DNA of 64,000 nucleotides from Ignavibacteriales bacterium UBA1304 (GTDB taxonomy: Bacteria; Bacteroidota; Ignavibacteria; Ignavibacteriales; Ignavibacteriaceae). Position numbers and translations under genes: made by a program. The notes under the pieces were generated by a model. That model did no database searches. It saw only the letters and a program-made list of their open reading frames with translations, and was not told the DNA's origin. Location: NCBI GenBank assembly GCA_002307295.1, contig DBTY01000053.1, positions 81,084 through 145,083 of the forward strand, written 5' to 3'. How positions within the stretch are numbered: position 1 is the first letter of the stretch; each line of letters begins with the position of its first letter. Shown here in pieces: positions 41,157-50,886 of this stretch.

Positions 41157-44100
41157 TTAATTTCTTTGAATATCTATGGCTTTTCTAAAACCCTCGCCGT
41201 TTTCGTCTATCTTAAAACGGTTAGTAAGTTCTTCTAAATTTATCGTGAGACGTCCTAAATCTTCAGCCGCCTGCGCAACCTGATTTGCGCCGTCCGCGCT
41301 TTCCTGCGATACGGACGCTATAGTTTCAATACTCTTGCTTATCTGTTCAGAAGCTACAGACTGCCCCTGGCTTGCGTTAGCCACAAGCGAAGCGATTCCT
41401 ACAACCTGTTCGGAAGCCGATATAATCTCCCTCAGGGAGGCGCCAGCTTTATTAACCAGCTCCATTCCTTTTTCTACATTTGTGGTTCCTTCTTCCATAG
41501 AATTTACCGCGCTTGTGGCGCTATCCTGAATTTGAGTTATCATAACAGAAATTTCTTTTGTAGCCTTAGTAGTTCTATCGGCCAGTTTTTTAACTTCATC
41601 GGCAACTACGGCAAATCCGCGTCCTTGTTCTCCTGCTCTTGCAGCTTCAATTGCCGCATTCAGTGCAAGCATATTTGTCTGATCGGCAATATCGTTAATA
41701 ACCTGAACAATTTCGCCAATCTGGTCGCTTCGTTTACCAAGCTCGTTTATCAGCGTTGCGGATTTTTTAACTACATCTGCAATCTGCGACATTCCGCCGA
41801 TTGTTTCTTCAACTATACGGCCTCCTTCTTTAGCCTTGCCGCCTGCAAGCTTTGCGGCTTCAGTTGCATTATTTGCATTGTTTGCGTTTTCAAGAATCGT
41901 CTTAGCCATTTCTTCAACCGAACTGGCAATTTCCGAAGCTTGCTCGCTTTGAGAAATTGAACCGGAAGCTATTCTTTCCGCGCTTGCGTTTATTTGTTCT
42001 CCGGCGCTGGAAGTAGAAATAACCGCCTCCTTTACGTCGGATAATGCAACGCTAAGAGCTTCGCAGACTTTGTTTATGCTGTTTTTAATTAACTGATGTT
42101 CGCCTTTATATTCAGTCGTAATTCTTACAGTTAAATCGCCGTCCGCCATTTTTTCCATTGCCAAAACGCCTTCTGTAACAGGCTCTACAACTGCGTTAAG
42201 CGTTTCGTTTATTCCGCGTATTATTTTTCTAAAGTCGCCGTTATGTTCCGTTTCGTCCGCCCGCGTTGAAAGATTGCCGTCAAGCGCCGCCTGAGAAAGT
42301 TTATTAGTATCGCTAATCAGCAGGTTCACTGCGTCAATACATTTGTTTAAGTTTGAAATAATTATATTGAAATCGCCATTATACTGTTCGGTTATTTTTT
42401 CCGGCATTTCGCCGTTGGATATTTTTTTAATATACTCTGAAGTAAGAGCCAGCGGTTTTACAAATGCGTCAATAATATTGTTATTCCCATGCAATATTTC
42501 TTTCCACACGCCTTCAACTTTTTTATCGTTAGCTCTTTCGCCCAGATTCCCTTCTTTAACTCCGGTAAGAACTATGCCTATTTCTTCAACGAATGTGTTT
42601 ATTATTTCAGTTATATAATTTATACTGTTTTTAATTTCGTTAAAATCGCCCTTGTAATCCTCGGTAATTTTATCCGGTATTTCGCCTTTAGAGATTTTTT
42701 TAATACAATCGGCCGCTACAGTAAGCGGATCTATAATTGCGTCCATCGTATTATTAACTCCCAGAACAATCCTTCTAAAATCACCGGAGTGTTTTGTAAC
42801 GTCGACTCTTGTTGATAGTTTTCCGTTTACAGCGGATTCAGATAACAGGTTAACGTCCGAAATTAAATTATTTATAGAATCAATACATGTGTTAAGGTTA
42901 TTTTTTAGCAGGTTAAAATCGCCGTGATATTCCTCGGTTATTTTAGGAGGAATGTTACCTTTGCTTATTTTATCCACATACATAGCGGCCATATTAAGCG
43001 GGTTGATAAGCGCGTTTAGAGTATCGTTAACTCCGTCGATCAAAGTTACCCAGCCGCCTTTAAATTTATCTGATCCGGCTCTTGCCGAAAGGTTTCCGTT
43101 TACGGCTTCTTTTGTTAATTGCTCAACTTCCGCAATCAGCTCCTGCAAATTAGTCCTGATTTGATCTGTTATTTTGTTGGCTATAATTTGCTTTCCGGGT
43201 AACTGCTCTAATACCGCCTTGAAATTGCCTTCGCCGTATGACGAAACGGTATTCAGAACTTTAAGAACTATATCAACATACAGCTTAACCCCTTCGTTCA
43301 CTCCTTTTATCATTTGGCGGTATGCGCCCTGGAATTGCTTCTCGTCTATAAAAAATTCTATATCCCCTGATTTCTGCTTAATATAAAACTCTTCCATCTT
43401 TGCCAGCATAAGAGTAAGGTTATCAATGTAGATATTAAGGTTATTTTTTATATTATTAAAATCGCCTTTATATTCTTCGGTTATTTTATCAGGAATATCC
43501 CCTTTGCTTATTCTGTCTATATATTCTGCGGCCATGTTCAATGGCCCGATTAATGAATCCAAAGTGCTGTTAATGCCGGTAACAATTTCCTTATATCCCC
43601 CCTTAAATTTATCAGTATTGCCTCTTACCGAAAGATTGCCGTTATTAGCTGCATTTACAAGTTCTCCGGTTTCATCTATAAGGCCGCGCAATGTTGACGC
43701 AACCTGTATGATGCCCTTTGCAAGAATATCTTCTTCAGATTTTGCTTCAATTGCTATATCAAGATTTCCCTGAGCAATCATATCGACTGCGACAGCCTGT
43801 TCTTTAATATTATCGACCATCGAAGAGAATGACCTTGTGAGAACGGTTATTTCATCTTTTGTTTCAATGTCTGTAATATTACCGTCGTCTAAAAACTGTT
43901 CCGCTTTTTTAATATCGCCCTGGCTTATACTTTCAGCCGAATCGACAAGATTTTTGATTTTACCAACCAACCTTTTGATTATAAAGAAATAAGCCGCTAG
44001 TATACTTAATAATAATATTCCTATCCCCATAAAAAACAGCGATGCTGTTCTTGCAGAAATACTTGCCGCAGCCTGTTTTTCAACTTCGGCGTTTTTAACA

Positions 44101-44627
44101 TTTGTTTTTTCAACTATCGCATCCACTTTAGCGCGGTGCTGTTCGTAGGCTTCTTTAAGAATACCGTTGGCAATTTTTTTTGCTTCTTCTCTTTTACCGC
44201 TCAGAACCGCTGGAATCACCTGCTTATCTCTAATATCAAGAAAGCGTTCAGCTGCTTCGTGAGATTGCCTGACCATCAGGTCTTTTATATCCCCCTCCGC
44301 AAGCGCGTTTGTCCAGTATTCATGCCTGGTATCGTAGTCTTTTCGGAGAGATTCAGATTTTTTAACTAATTCCTGTAACTTAGAGTTATCCGTTTCATCA
44401 AGCATTTGCAAAGTAACTAAATAAGACTCAACCAGATAGTTTGGAGGCGGGAGAATATCGGCTATCAGGTCTTTCCCCTGCACGATTTCGTCATAAATTG
44501 GTCCGTTGACTTTTAGATATTGGATTGTCTGATGCGCATAGTAACTAAAAACGATCAAACCAACTGCAAAGAAAGCTATTAACATCCATAGCTTACTCGC
44601 AAATTTCATTCTTTCGATAATGATCAT
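41157..44627 (-). CDS. methyl-accepting chemotaxis protein with a long HAMP-like repeat array
   Basis: The 1156-residue receptor has TM1 (about 13-31), a helical periplasmic sensor (about 32-190), TM2 (about 195-217) and a HAMP domain (about 218-280). About six tandem HAMP-like units follow (about 290-870), each with a block like 'AAEYIDRISKGDIPDKITEE' and 'YKGDFNNIKNNLN' plus 'GNLS.R....KF.G....I..G'. The signalling hairpin comes last, with tip 'IADQTNMLALNAAIEAARAG' and 'GRGFAVVADEVKKLADRT'. Most receptors have one or two HAMPs. It sends its signal to CheA-CheW. No che genes are adjacent. A second in-frame Met lies six residues in. Confidence 0.92.
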   Translation of the reverse strand: MIIIERMKFASKLWMLIAFFAVGLIVFSYYAHQTIQYLKVNGPIYDEIVQGKDLIADILPPPNYLVESYLVTLQMLDETDNSKLQELVKKSESLRKDYDTRHEYWTNALAEGDIKDLMVRQSHEAAERFLDIRDKQVIPAVLSGKREEAKKIANGILKEAYEQHRAKVDAIVEKTNVKNAEVEKQAAASISARTASLFFMGIGILLLSILAAYFFIIKRLVGKIKNLVDSAESISQGDIKKAEQFLDDGNITDIETKDEITVLTRSFSSMVDNIKEQAVAVDMIAQGNLDIAIEAKSEEDILAKGIIQVASTLRGLIDETGELVNAANNGNLSVRGNTDKFKGGYKEIVTGINSTLDSLIGPLNMAAEYIDRISKGDIPDKITEEYKGDFNNIKNNLNIYIDNLTLMLAKMEEFYIKQKSGDIEFFIDEKQFQGAYRQMIKGVNEGVKLYVDIVLKVLNTVSSYGEGNFKAVLEQLPGKQIIANKITDQIRTNLQELIAEVEQLTKEAVNGNLSARAGSDKFKGGWVTLIDGVNDTLNALINPLNMAAMYVDKISKGNIPPKITEEYHGDFNLLKNNLNTCIDSINNLISDVNLLSESAVNGKLSTRVDVTKHSGDFRRIVLGVNNTMDAIIDPLTVAADCIKKISKGEIPDKITEDYKGDFNEIKNSINYITEIINTFVEEIGIVLTGVKEGNLGERANDKKVEGVWKEILHGNNNIIDAFVKPLALTSEYIKKISNGEMPEKITEQYNGDFNIIISNLNKCIDAVNLLISDTNKLSQAALDGNLSTRADETEHNGDFRKIIRGINETLNAVVEPVTEGVLAMEKMADGDLTVRITTEYKGEHQLIKNSINKVCEALSVALSDVKEAVISTSSAGEQINASAERIASGSISQSEQASEIASSVEEMAKTILENANNANNATEAAKLAGGKAKEGGRIVEETIGGMSQIADVVKKSATLINELGKRSDQIGEIVQVINDIADQTNMLALNAAIEAARAGEQGRGFAVVADEVKKLADRTTKATKEISVMITQIQDSATSAVNSMEEGTTNVEKGMELVNKAGASLREIISASEQVVGIASLVANASQGQSVASEQISKSIETIASVSQESADGANQVAQAAEDLGRLTINLEELTNRFKIDENGEGFRKAIDIQRN

Positions 44628-44705
44628 AGCGATTCCTTATATGTTTTATTCTATACAGATTATTTTATTGCGGCTTTTCAGAATGGCAGAAAAAAAACTA
44701 CAGCC

Positions 44706-45020
44706 CTACAACTTATATTTGCCTTCGTCCTTTAATTCCTTAGTAAAGGTCATCGAGACTTCAACTTCGTCTCCAACAGGTTTGTATTGTAGTTTTAACC
44801 CGTATATCCCAACCCAGTACCCCTTTTCGTTTAATTGCAGCGCGTCAACCAATTCAAATAATTTCATCAAAACATCTTCTTCATTAGGCGTTCGTATCTC
44901 TCCATTAATATTCCATTTCCAGTCCAAAGCTCTGTATAAAGCGGTTACCTGGTCGGTAAATGTCTCTGCCTTCCCTCTAAGTATATCTTTTACTTTTTCA
45001 AGATTAATAGTATTGCTCAT
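44706..45020 (-). CDS. small protein of unknown function
   Basis: The 104-residue soluble protein has no signal peptide. It starts with a helix ('NLEKVKDILRGKAETFTDQV') and ends in beta strands ('GYWVGIYGLKLQYKPVGDEV', 'VSMTFTKELKDEG'). No motif I know fits. It lies 78 bases upstream of the chemoreceptor gene on the same strand, so it may be co-transcribed with it and linked to chemotaxis, but nothing in the sequence shows this. Confidence 0.6.
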   Translation of the reverse strand: MSNTINLEKVKDILRGKAETFTDQVTALYRALDWKWNINGEIRTPNEEDVLMKLFELVDALQLNEKGYWVGIYGLKLQYKPVGDEVEVSMTFTKELKDEGKYKL

Positions 45021-45101
45021 TTGATTTCATCGTTTACGAAATTCGTATATAGTATTATCGAACATTTTTGCAAAATTTTGAATTTAAAAATCAACGCGCA
45101 T

Positions 45102-45128
45102 AAAAAACCTGTAAATTACAGGTTTTTT
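45102..45128 (-). terminator. terminator overlapping the end of the DPP-IV-like gene
   Basis: AAAAAACCTGTAA and TTACAGGTTTTTT form a 13-base inverted repeat with an almost empty loop, so the inner pairs probably open. It includes the last codons and the TAA stop of the peptidase gene, and the minus strand ends in TTTTTT. It is the terminator of the seven-gene operon. Confidence 0.8.
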
Positions 45129-47296
45129 AGAATGAAATTTGTCATTAACGTATATAAATGCAGACGCGTATTTCCGCCGCGTATGCTATGTTCTCTTTCA
45201 GGATAATACATTGTTTCAAACTGTTTATTGTTTGCAATCAGTGCATTAACAAGAGTTACAGTATTTTGGAAATGAACATTATCGTCTCCAGTGCCATGTA
45301 TAAGCAAAAACTTGCCTTTCAGCTTATCCGCATAACTCATTACGGCAGAAGTATTATAGCCGTTTTCATTAAGAGAAGGGAGAGACATATACCTTTCCGT
45401 ATATATATTATCGTAAAAATGCCAATCTGTTACAGGGGCAACCGCTATAGCGGCTTTGAAAAACTCAGCTCCCTTCATTACAGTTAAAGCGGACATATAG
45501 CCGCCGTAGCTCCATCCCCAAATTCCAATTCTGCGCGCGTCAACATAATCTAACGAACCCAAATACTTCGCGCCTTCTATCATATCGTTTGATTCCCAAC
45601 GCCCTAAATTACGGTATACCAGATTTCTAAATTCCTTTCCGCGCGCGCCTGTTCCCCGGTTATCAAGCATAAAAATTATGTATCCTTTTTGCGCAAGAAG
45701 CTGATGCCACATTTCACGGTTCCACTGGTCTAACACGCACTGCGAACCTGGTCCGCTGTAATTATAAATTAATACCGGATATTTTTTAGCGGGATTAAAG
45801 CCGGCCGGTTTTATCATTGCCGCATTTATTTCAGTTCCGTCCGAAGATGTGAATTGTAAAAATTCCATTGGACTAAAACCATATTCTTTAAACACCGACA
45901 TATCCGATTTTGCAATTTCTGTTATCTTTTCGCCTTCGGTATTATAAATTGTTATTGCAGGGAGCGCGTTAGCGTTTGAGTATTTATCAATATAGTATTT
46001 TGCGTCGTTAGAAAAAGTAATATCGTGCGAGCCTGCTTTTTCAGAAAGCCGCTTCTTTTCCTGCCCGTTAAATTTTACTGAATAAATATCTCTGTATATA
46101 GATCCTCTTTCCGAAGAAGTATAATATAAAGTTTCCTTTTCTTCGTCTACGCCAAGTAATTTATCAACTTCCCATTGCCCCTTTGTTATTTGGCTTACTA
46201 CGTTCCCTTTATAATCATACAAATAGAAATGGTTATATCCGTCGCGCGGAGACTCCCATATAAACTTTTTGCTCTTTTTAAGGAACGTTAAAGAATTGTT
46301 TATTTCTAACCAGCAGGGATCAGAGTCCGATAAAATTTCATTTGAATTTCCGTTTGCCGTATTGACAAACAAAAGGTCTAATTTGTTTTGCAGACGGTTT
46401 AATCTCTGTACAGATAGAACGCCCGGTTCATTTGTGAACTTTATACGAGGAATATAAATGTCAGTATCTTCTCCAAGATCAGCCCAAACGGTCTTAGCGT
46501 CGGCAATATTTACAATCCCTATTTTAACAGTCGAGTTATTATCTCCGGCTTTAGGATAATGATATTTCAGAAAATCAAAATGCAATGAATCCCATTTAGC
46601 TATTTGTATTTCGGGAACAGCGCTCTGGTCTAAACGCCAGAAAGCGATTGACTTGCTATCGGGAGCCCATTCATATCCGTTTATAATACTAAACTCTTCT
46701 TCATACACCCAGTCAAAATGCCCGTTTATAACAGTCTCGCTGCCGTCAAAAGTAAGCTGTGTTTCTTTGCCTGTTTTTATATCTGCCACAAACAAATTGT
46801 TATTTCTTACAAATCCAAGCTTTCCTCCGTCTGGCGAAAACTGCGCGTTCATTTGTTCCTGCTCAGAATTTGCCAATAGAAAAAATTTCTTGTCGCTTAT
46901 GTTGTAGATATAAAACGCTCCGCCGGTTTTAAGCGTACGCGCCGATAAAACGCCCGTAAATAAAATGTATTTCTCATCAGGCGACCAGCTATAGTTTTGA
47001 ATTAGAAACGGTTCGGCGTCTTCATTTAATTTCAGATCGTTGCCGCTAACTAATATTTTGTCCTCTCCTGTTTTCACATCGTGCGTAAAAATAGCGGGAC
47101 GTGAAGTAGCCGTATCAATTTTCAAGTATGAATATTTTTCCCCCGCTGCATACCATTGAACATTTACCAGCGTTTTGCCATAAAAATCCCGGTTCCGTTG
47201 TATTATGTCTACTGTATATTCTTTTTTTTGCGCAATAGCCGATACTACTGTAATTATACAGATGATAATGCATAAAACTGCTATATTTTTTTTCAT
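45116..47296 (-). CDS. exported dipeptidyl-peptidase IV-like S9 peptidase
   Basis: The 726-residue protein has a signal peptide (hydrophobic about 5-21, ending 'SAIAQ'). An eight-bladed propeller with the DPP-IV N-domain follows ('DWVYEEEFSIINGYEWAPDS', the E-E motif that binds the peptide N-terminus), then an alpha/beta hydrolase. The nucleophile is in 'IGIWGWSYGGYMSA' (Ser, about 597), the Asp in 'HGTGDDNVHF' (about 670) and the His in 'EREHSIRGG' (about 700). It would remove Xaa-Pro dipeptides in the periplasm or outside. A GTG ten codons upstream overlaps the amylase stop (GTGA), but the ATG at 47296 has AGGAG upstream and a better signal peptide. It is last in its operon. Confidence 0.92.
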   Translation of the reverse strand: MKKNIAVLCIIICIITVVSAIAQKKEYTVDIIQRNRDFYGKTLVNVQWYAAGEKYSYLKIDTATSRPAIFTHDVKTGEDKILVSGNDLKLNEDAEPFLIQNYSWSPDEKYILFTGVLSARTLKTGGAFYIYNISDKKFFLLANSEQEQMNAQFSPDGGKLGFVRNNNLFVADIKTGKETQLTFDGSETVINGHFDWVYEEEFSIINGYEWAPDSKSIAFWRLDQSAVPEIQIAKWDSLHFDFLKYHYPKAGDNNSTVKIGIVNIADAKTVWADLGEDTDIYIPRIKFTNEPGVLSVQRLNRLQNKLDLLFVNTANGNSNEILSDSDPCWLEINNSLTFLKKSKKFIWESPRDGYNHFYLYDYKGNVVSQITKGQWEVDKLLGVDEEKETLYYTSSERGSIYRDIYSVKFNGQEKKRLSEKAGSHDITFSNDAKYYIDKYSNANALPAITIYNTEGEKITEIAKSDMSVFKEYGFSPMEFLQFTSSDGTEINAAMIKPAGFNPAKKYPVLIYNYSGPGSQCVLDQWNREMWHQLLAQKGYIIFMLDNRGTGARGKEFRNLVYRNLGRWESNDMIEGAKYLGSLDYVDARRIGIWGWSYGGYMSALTVMKGAEFFKAAIAVAPVTDWHFYDNIYTERYMSLPSLNENGYNTSAVMSYADKLKGKFLLIHGTGDDNVHFQNTVTLVNALIANNKQFETMYYPEREHSIRGGNTRLHLYTLMTNFILKNL

Positions 47297-47322
47297 TAAA
47301 ACTTTATTCTCCTGTTGCTTTT

Positions 47323-49110
47323 TCACTTCTGCTTTAGTATTAAAAATGATTCTGGTTCTAATTTAAGCTGAGGTTTATTATTTTTTACTTTTATATTCCC
47401 GTCATCCATAAGATTATATAATGATTTTACTTTGACGTTAAGGTCTACTTTGTGAGGTTTTGCGTCAACGTTAAAAACTGCTATAATTTTTTCACCGTTA
47501 AGTTCTCTGCTAAAAGCAAAGGTCTTATCTGCGTCGCTTGAATAAATAAATTTAAGATTGCCGGTTTTAAGAACAGCGTTATTATTTCTTACTGAAATAA
47601 TTTTCTTATAAAACGAAAGAACTGTTTTGTTCTGTTCAACTTTGTACACGCCTAACCCGGTTTTAAAACCGGAAGTCGAATCGATAACTTCGTCGTCATA
47701 TTTAAGATAATCCCACACCATCGGTTTGCGGTCATGCGGATCGTCCGCGCCCCACATGCCCACTTCATCGCCATAATATATCATTGGAGCTCCCCGGTAA
47801 GCCATTTGAAATGCTACAACCAGCTTCAGCTTGTTAATATCCTTTTCATCCGGTTTAGCCGGATTATAAAGAGGATTGCGCTCGTCGGCGTCGCTATCAA
47901 ACTTTCTATCCGGATTTTTGATTAGCGATATCAGCCTTTCTGTGTCGTGCGAATCAAGTAAGTTCTGTAGAATATTTAAATTTTCAGCCGGATAAGTCGT
48001 ATCAATGGCCTCAAGAAGTTTTATAAATTCCGACGTTTTAATTTTTTGTTTATCGGCTATAATAAAATTGTTTACGGCAAAAGCAAAGTTATAATTCATA
48101 AGCGCGTCAAACGGGCCGTCTTTACCTACAAAATCTCCTGAAAGCTCCCACAGCTCGCCAATTATAATTGCATGCGGGTTTGTCTCTTTAACGGCTTTGC
48201 TCCAATCTCTCCAAAAACCCATCGGAACTTCGCGCGCTACGTCAAGCCTCCATCCGTCAATTCCAGCCGTCAGGTCGCCATTGCCATTTGGATTTAGCCA
48301 TCGCTTGCATGCGTTAATTATATAGTTCTTCGGGCCGTCGTTCAGATTTTCTTTTGTGCGGTTAAACTCTGGAAGCGATTTATAATTCCACCATCCTTTA
48401 TAGTCAAATCTACTTCCTGAAACCGAATCGTTAAAACTCTTTATTTTGTACCAATCCTTATACTTCGACTTCTGCTGATTTTTTATAATATCCTGAAAAG
48501 CCCAAAACAGCGTTCCTGTATGGTTAAACACGCCGTCAATTATTATACGCATCCCTCTGTTATGAGTTTCGCGTATTAATTTCAGAAATAATTTATCGGC
48601 CGACGTCCATACCCAGGTAGCAGGATCGTCGGGAGTTTCAGAAGCGATAAGTTTTTTATCTCCTTCCGGATCAGAGCCAAAATTAATATCTATATGGTGA
48701 TATGTGGAACCGTCATATTTATGCATCGATTCCGCTTCAAAAACCGGATTGATATATATTGCGCCAACGCCAAGCGACTTAATATAATCGAGATTGTTTA
48801 TTATCCCCTGAATGTCTCCGCCATATCTCCTTGACGTATAATCATTCTTCCCACTAAAACGATTAGCCTCCCAGTCAGACGTAGCAAACCAGTTTGACGT
48901 CCATGGCGTTGTTTTCCATCCCTTTGGCGCAGGATAGTTTGCAAACGCTTTATCAGCAGCAGGATCGTTATTTATGTCGCCGTTAGCAAATCGTTCAGGA
49001 AATATCTGATACCATATTATTCCCTTAGCCCAGTCTGGAAAATTCTTTTGGGCTATCGTGAAGTTACCGAGCAGAATTAGCAGAGCAAAAAAAAAGCTTA
49101 TCTTCTTCAT
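47323..49110 (-). CDS. exported GH13 alpha-amylase family hydrolase
   Basis: The 595-residue protein has a signal peptide (ending 'NFTIAQ'). The GH13 catalytic barrel follows: 'IIWYQIFPERFANGD', 'IIDGVFNHTG' (region I), 'GIDGWRLDVAREVP' with nucleophile Asp (about 286), 'IIGELWE' with acid/base Glu (about 319) and 'LLDSHDTERL' (about 383). A beta C-domain ends it. 'WAKGIIWYQIFPERFANGD' is typical of cyclomaltodextrinase/neopullulanase-like enzymes, here exported, acting on alpha-1,4 glucans or maltodextrins. The start overlaps the RmlD-like gene by 4 bases (ATGA). Confidence 0.92.
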   Translation of the reverse strand: MKKISFFFALLILLGNFTIAQKNFPDWAKGIIWYQIFPERFANGDINNDPAADKAFANYPAPKGWKTTPWTSNWFATSDWEANRFSGKNDYTSRRYGGDIQGIINNLDYIKSLGVGAIYINPVFEAESMHKYDGSTYHHIDINFGSDPEGDKKLIASETPDDPATWVWTSADKLFLKLIRETHNRGMRIIIDGVFNHTGTLFWAFQDIIKNQQKSKYKDWYKIKSFNDSVSGSRFDYKGWWNYKSLPEFNRTKENLNDGPKNYIINACKRWLNPNGNGDLTAGIDGWRLDVAREVPMGFWRDWSKAVKETNPHAIIIGELWELSGDFVGKDGPFDALMNYNFAFAVNNFIIADKQKIKTSEFIKLLEAIDTTYPAENLNILQNLLDSHDTERLISLIKNPDRKFDSDADERNPLYNPAKPDEKDINKLKLVVAFQMAYRGAPMIYYGDEVGMWGADDPHDRKPMVWDYLKYDDEVIDSTSGFKTGLGVYKVEQNKTVLSFYKKIISVRNNNAVLKTGNLKFIYSSDADKTFAFSRELNGEKIIAVFNVDAKPHKVDLNVKVKSLYNLMDDGNIKVKNNKPQLKLEPESFLILKQK

Positions 49111-50024
49111 AAATTGAGCTCCTCTTTCATTAGTTTTAACGCTTCTAACAATGTATGCGGTTTATAGTCTAATTCAGTTTCTGCTTTAAGAGTAATCAAC
49201 CCCGATTTAAGAGGACGTTTTGCCGGTTGATTTAGATCGGCTGTTAAGATTTTTTGAATTAGCGATTTATCCAAATTAAAAAAATCGGCAATTAAAAGAG
49301 TAAAGTCATAGCGAGAAATTATATCTCTTCCGCCAATATTAAAAATGCCGTTCTTTTTATAGCGAATTGTTTTTGCAATTCCCTGAACAAGATCGTCAAG
49401 ATAAGTCGGATTTCCAATCTGATCGGCTACAATTCTTATAGTTTTATTTTCCCTTAAGGAATTCACAACCCATTTAACAAAATCGGGTCTGCCGTATTTG
49501 GCGGCGCCAAATAAAACATTGGTGCGCAGCACAGTATAACTTGCGCCGCTGATACGCAAGGCGTTTTCGCTTGCAAGTTTTGTGCGGGCATAATAACCAA
49601 GCGGGTTTGGAGTCGCGCGCTCGTCATAAGGGCCTGCAAGGCCGTCAAAAACATAATCGGTAGAAATATGAACCATATGCGCGTCAATTACGCGCGCAGC
49701 TTCGGCTAAGTATTCAACCCCTTTTACGTTAATCTTCCATGCAAGTTCTCTTTCTGTTTCGCTTTTGTCTACATTTGTAAAGGCTGCTGTGTTAACAATA
49801 AAATCCGGATAAAAATCATATACGGTATTTTTAACGCTTTCCCGTTTTGTTATATCAACGCTTTTGTAATTAACAGAATCGTCATAATATTTATCTTCAA
49901 CCGCGCAGGCAAAAACTTCAAAATTAGCATCGTTCAGAAAATGCTGAATTACCCGCTGCCCCAGCATTCCTGTTGCGCCTGCGACAAAAACTCTTTTCTT
50001 AATTATATCGTGAGAGAACATCAT
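49107..50024 (-). CDS. RmlD-like NAD(P)-dependent sugar reductase
   Basis: The 305-residue extended SDR starts with the nucleotide-binding motif 'VFVAGATGMLGQRVI'. It has 'DFIVNTAAFTNVDKSE', the RmlD landmark 'TDYVFDGLAGPYDE' and the catalytic 'YYARTKLASENAL' (Tyr and Lys). 'PDFVKWVVNSLRENKTI' and 'ADQIGNPTYLDDL' also match dTDP-4-dehydrorhamnose reductase. No other rml gene is here, so the real substrate may be another nucleotide-linked sugar. It overlaps the PfkB gene by 26 bases and the amylase gene by 4. Confidence 0.85.
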   Translation of the reverse strand: MMFSHDIIKKRVFVAGATGMLGQRVIQHFLNDANFEVFACAVEDKYYDDSVNYKSVDITKRESVKNTVYDFYPDFIVNTAAFTNVDKSETERELAWKINVKGVEYLAEAARVIDAHMVHISTDYVFDGLAGPYDERATPNPLGYYARTKLASENALRISGASYTVLRTNVLFGAAKYGRPDFVKWVVNSLRENKTIRIVADQIGNPTYLDDLVQGIAKTIRYKKNGIFNIGGRDIISRYDFTLLIADFFNLDKSLIQKILTADLNQPAKRPLKSGLITLKAETELDYKPHTLLEALKLMKEELNL

Positions 50025-50886
50025 TTTTTAAATCTTTTATTTTAGTTATTTCTTTATAAGTTGATAATACGCCTGCGGCTGCATTGCCCAACCGCAGCGC
50101 TTTAATTACATCGCGTTCTTTCAAATACGAATAAAAGAAAGTCGCGCCGAATACGTCTCCGCATCCAACTTTATTAATTGCGTTTACTTTTAGCGAAGGG
50201 ATAAAATATGAAGCTAGCTCATTATTAGCTAACGAATACAACCTTGCGCCGCTCGCTCCTTTTGTTACTACTAAATATTTAGGCCCGTAACTTAAAACTT
50301 CTTTTGCTATTTCCTGTTCGCTTGTTTTATCGCTAATTGTAAAAACTTCATTTTCGTTGCATTGAATTATATCGACGCTTTCCGCCCATGTCTTAAAATC
50401 TGGTATCTGCCTGAAATTCCGTTTATAGCCTTCTTCAATTCCGCGGCAAAGCGAGTGGAGGTCTATATAAATAGGGACGGAAAAGGTTTTTCTTAGCTTC
50501 TTTATATCTTCTATTGTTATATCAAAACCGGTTATCATATTTATAAATATGCCGTCCGGTTCGTCTGCCGGGTCGTATTTTAAATTTATCCTATCGGTTA
50601 TGTTCTCATATTTTTCGTGCCGTTCCTTTCCCTCAATTATGTTAAGATGAATTGTAGGAATTGCGTCCACATCGTCAAAATACTTATTATTTATGGAATC
50701 ATAAACAAAAGAGAACAGGCCTTTCTTGCTTTCTGTTACAGAAGTGCAAAGCAAAATTTCATCGTCGTCTTCTTTTATAAATCTAAAGCCTGACGTGGAA
50801 TAAAATATTCCGCCAGGTTTGTTTTCTAATCTATCCGGATAATGGATATAATCTTCGACCGTATGCCCAATTACTAAGATTTTCAT
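49999..50886 (-). CDS. PfkB-family carbohydrate kinase
   Basis: The 295-residue ribokinase-fold protein starts 'MKILVIGHTVEDYIHYPDRL'. It has the 'KPGGIFYSTSGF' glycine pair and 'DIIQCNENEVFTIS' (the 'N..E' motif). 'LVVTKGASGARLYS' and the catalytic/anion-hole motif 'NKVGCGDVFGATFFYSYL' follow, where GCGD replaces the usual GAGD. The Asp base (about 245) is kept. The substrate is a sugar, nucleoside or sugar-like alcohol; it cannot be named. It overlaps the heparinase-like gene by 4 bases, which suggests it phosphorylates a sugar released or made by that pathway. Confidence 0.85.
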   Translation of the reverse strand: MKILVIGHTVEDYIHYPDRLENKPGGIFYSTSGFRFIKEDDDEILLCTSVTESKKGLFSFVYDSINNKYFDDVDAIPTIHLNIIEGKERHEKYENITDRINLKYDPADEPDGIFINMITGFDITIEDIKKLRKTFSVPIYIDLHSLCRGIEEGYKRNFRQIPDFKTWAESVDIIQCNENEVFTISDKTSEQEIAKEVLSYGPKYLVVTKGASGARLYSLANNELASYFIPSLKVNAINKVGCGDVFGATFFYSYLKERDVIKALRLGNAAAGVLSTYKEITKIKDLKNDVLSRYN

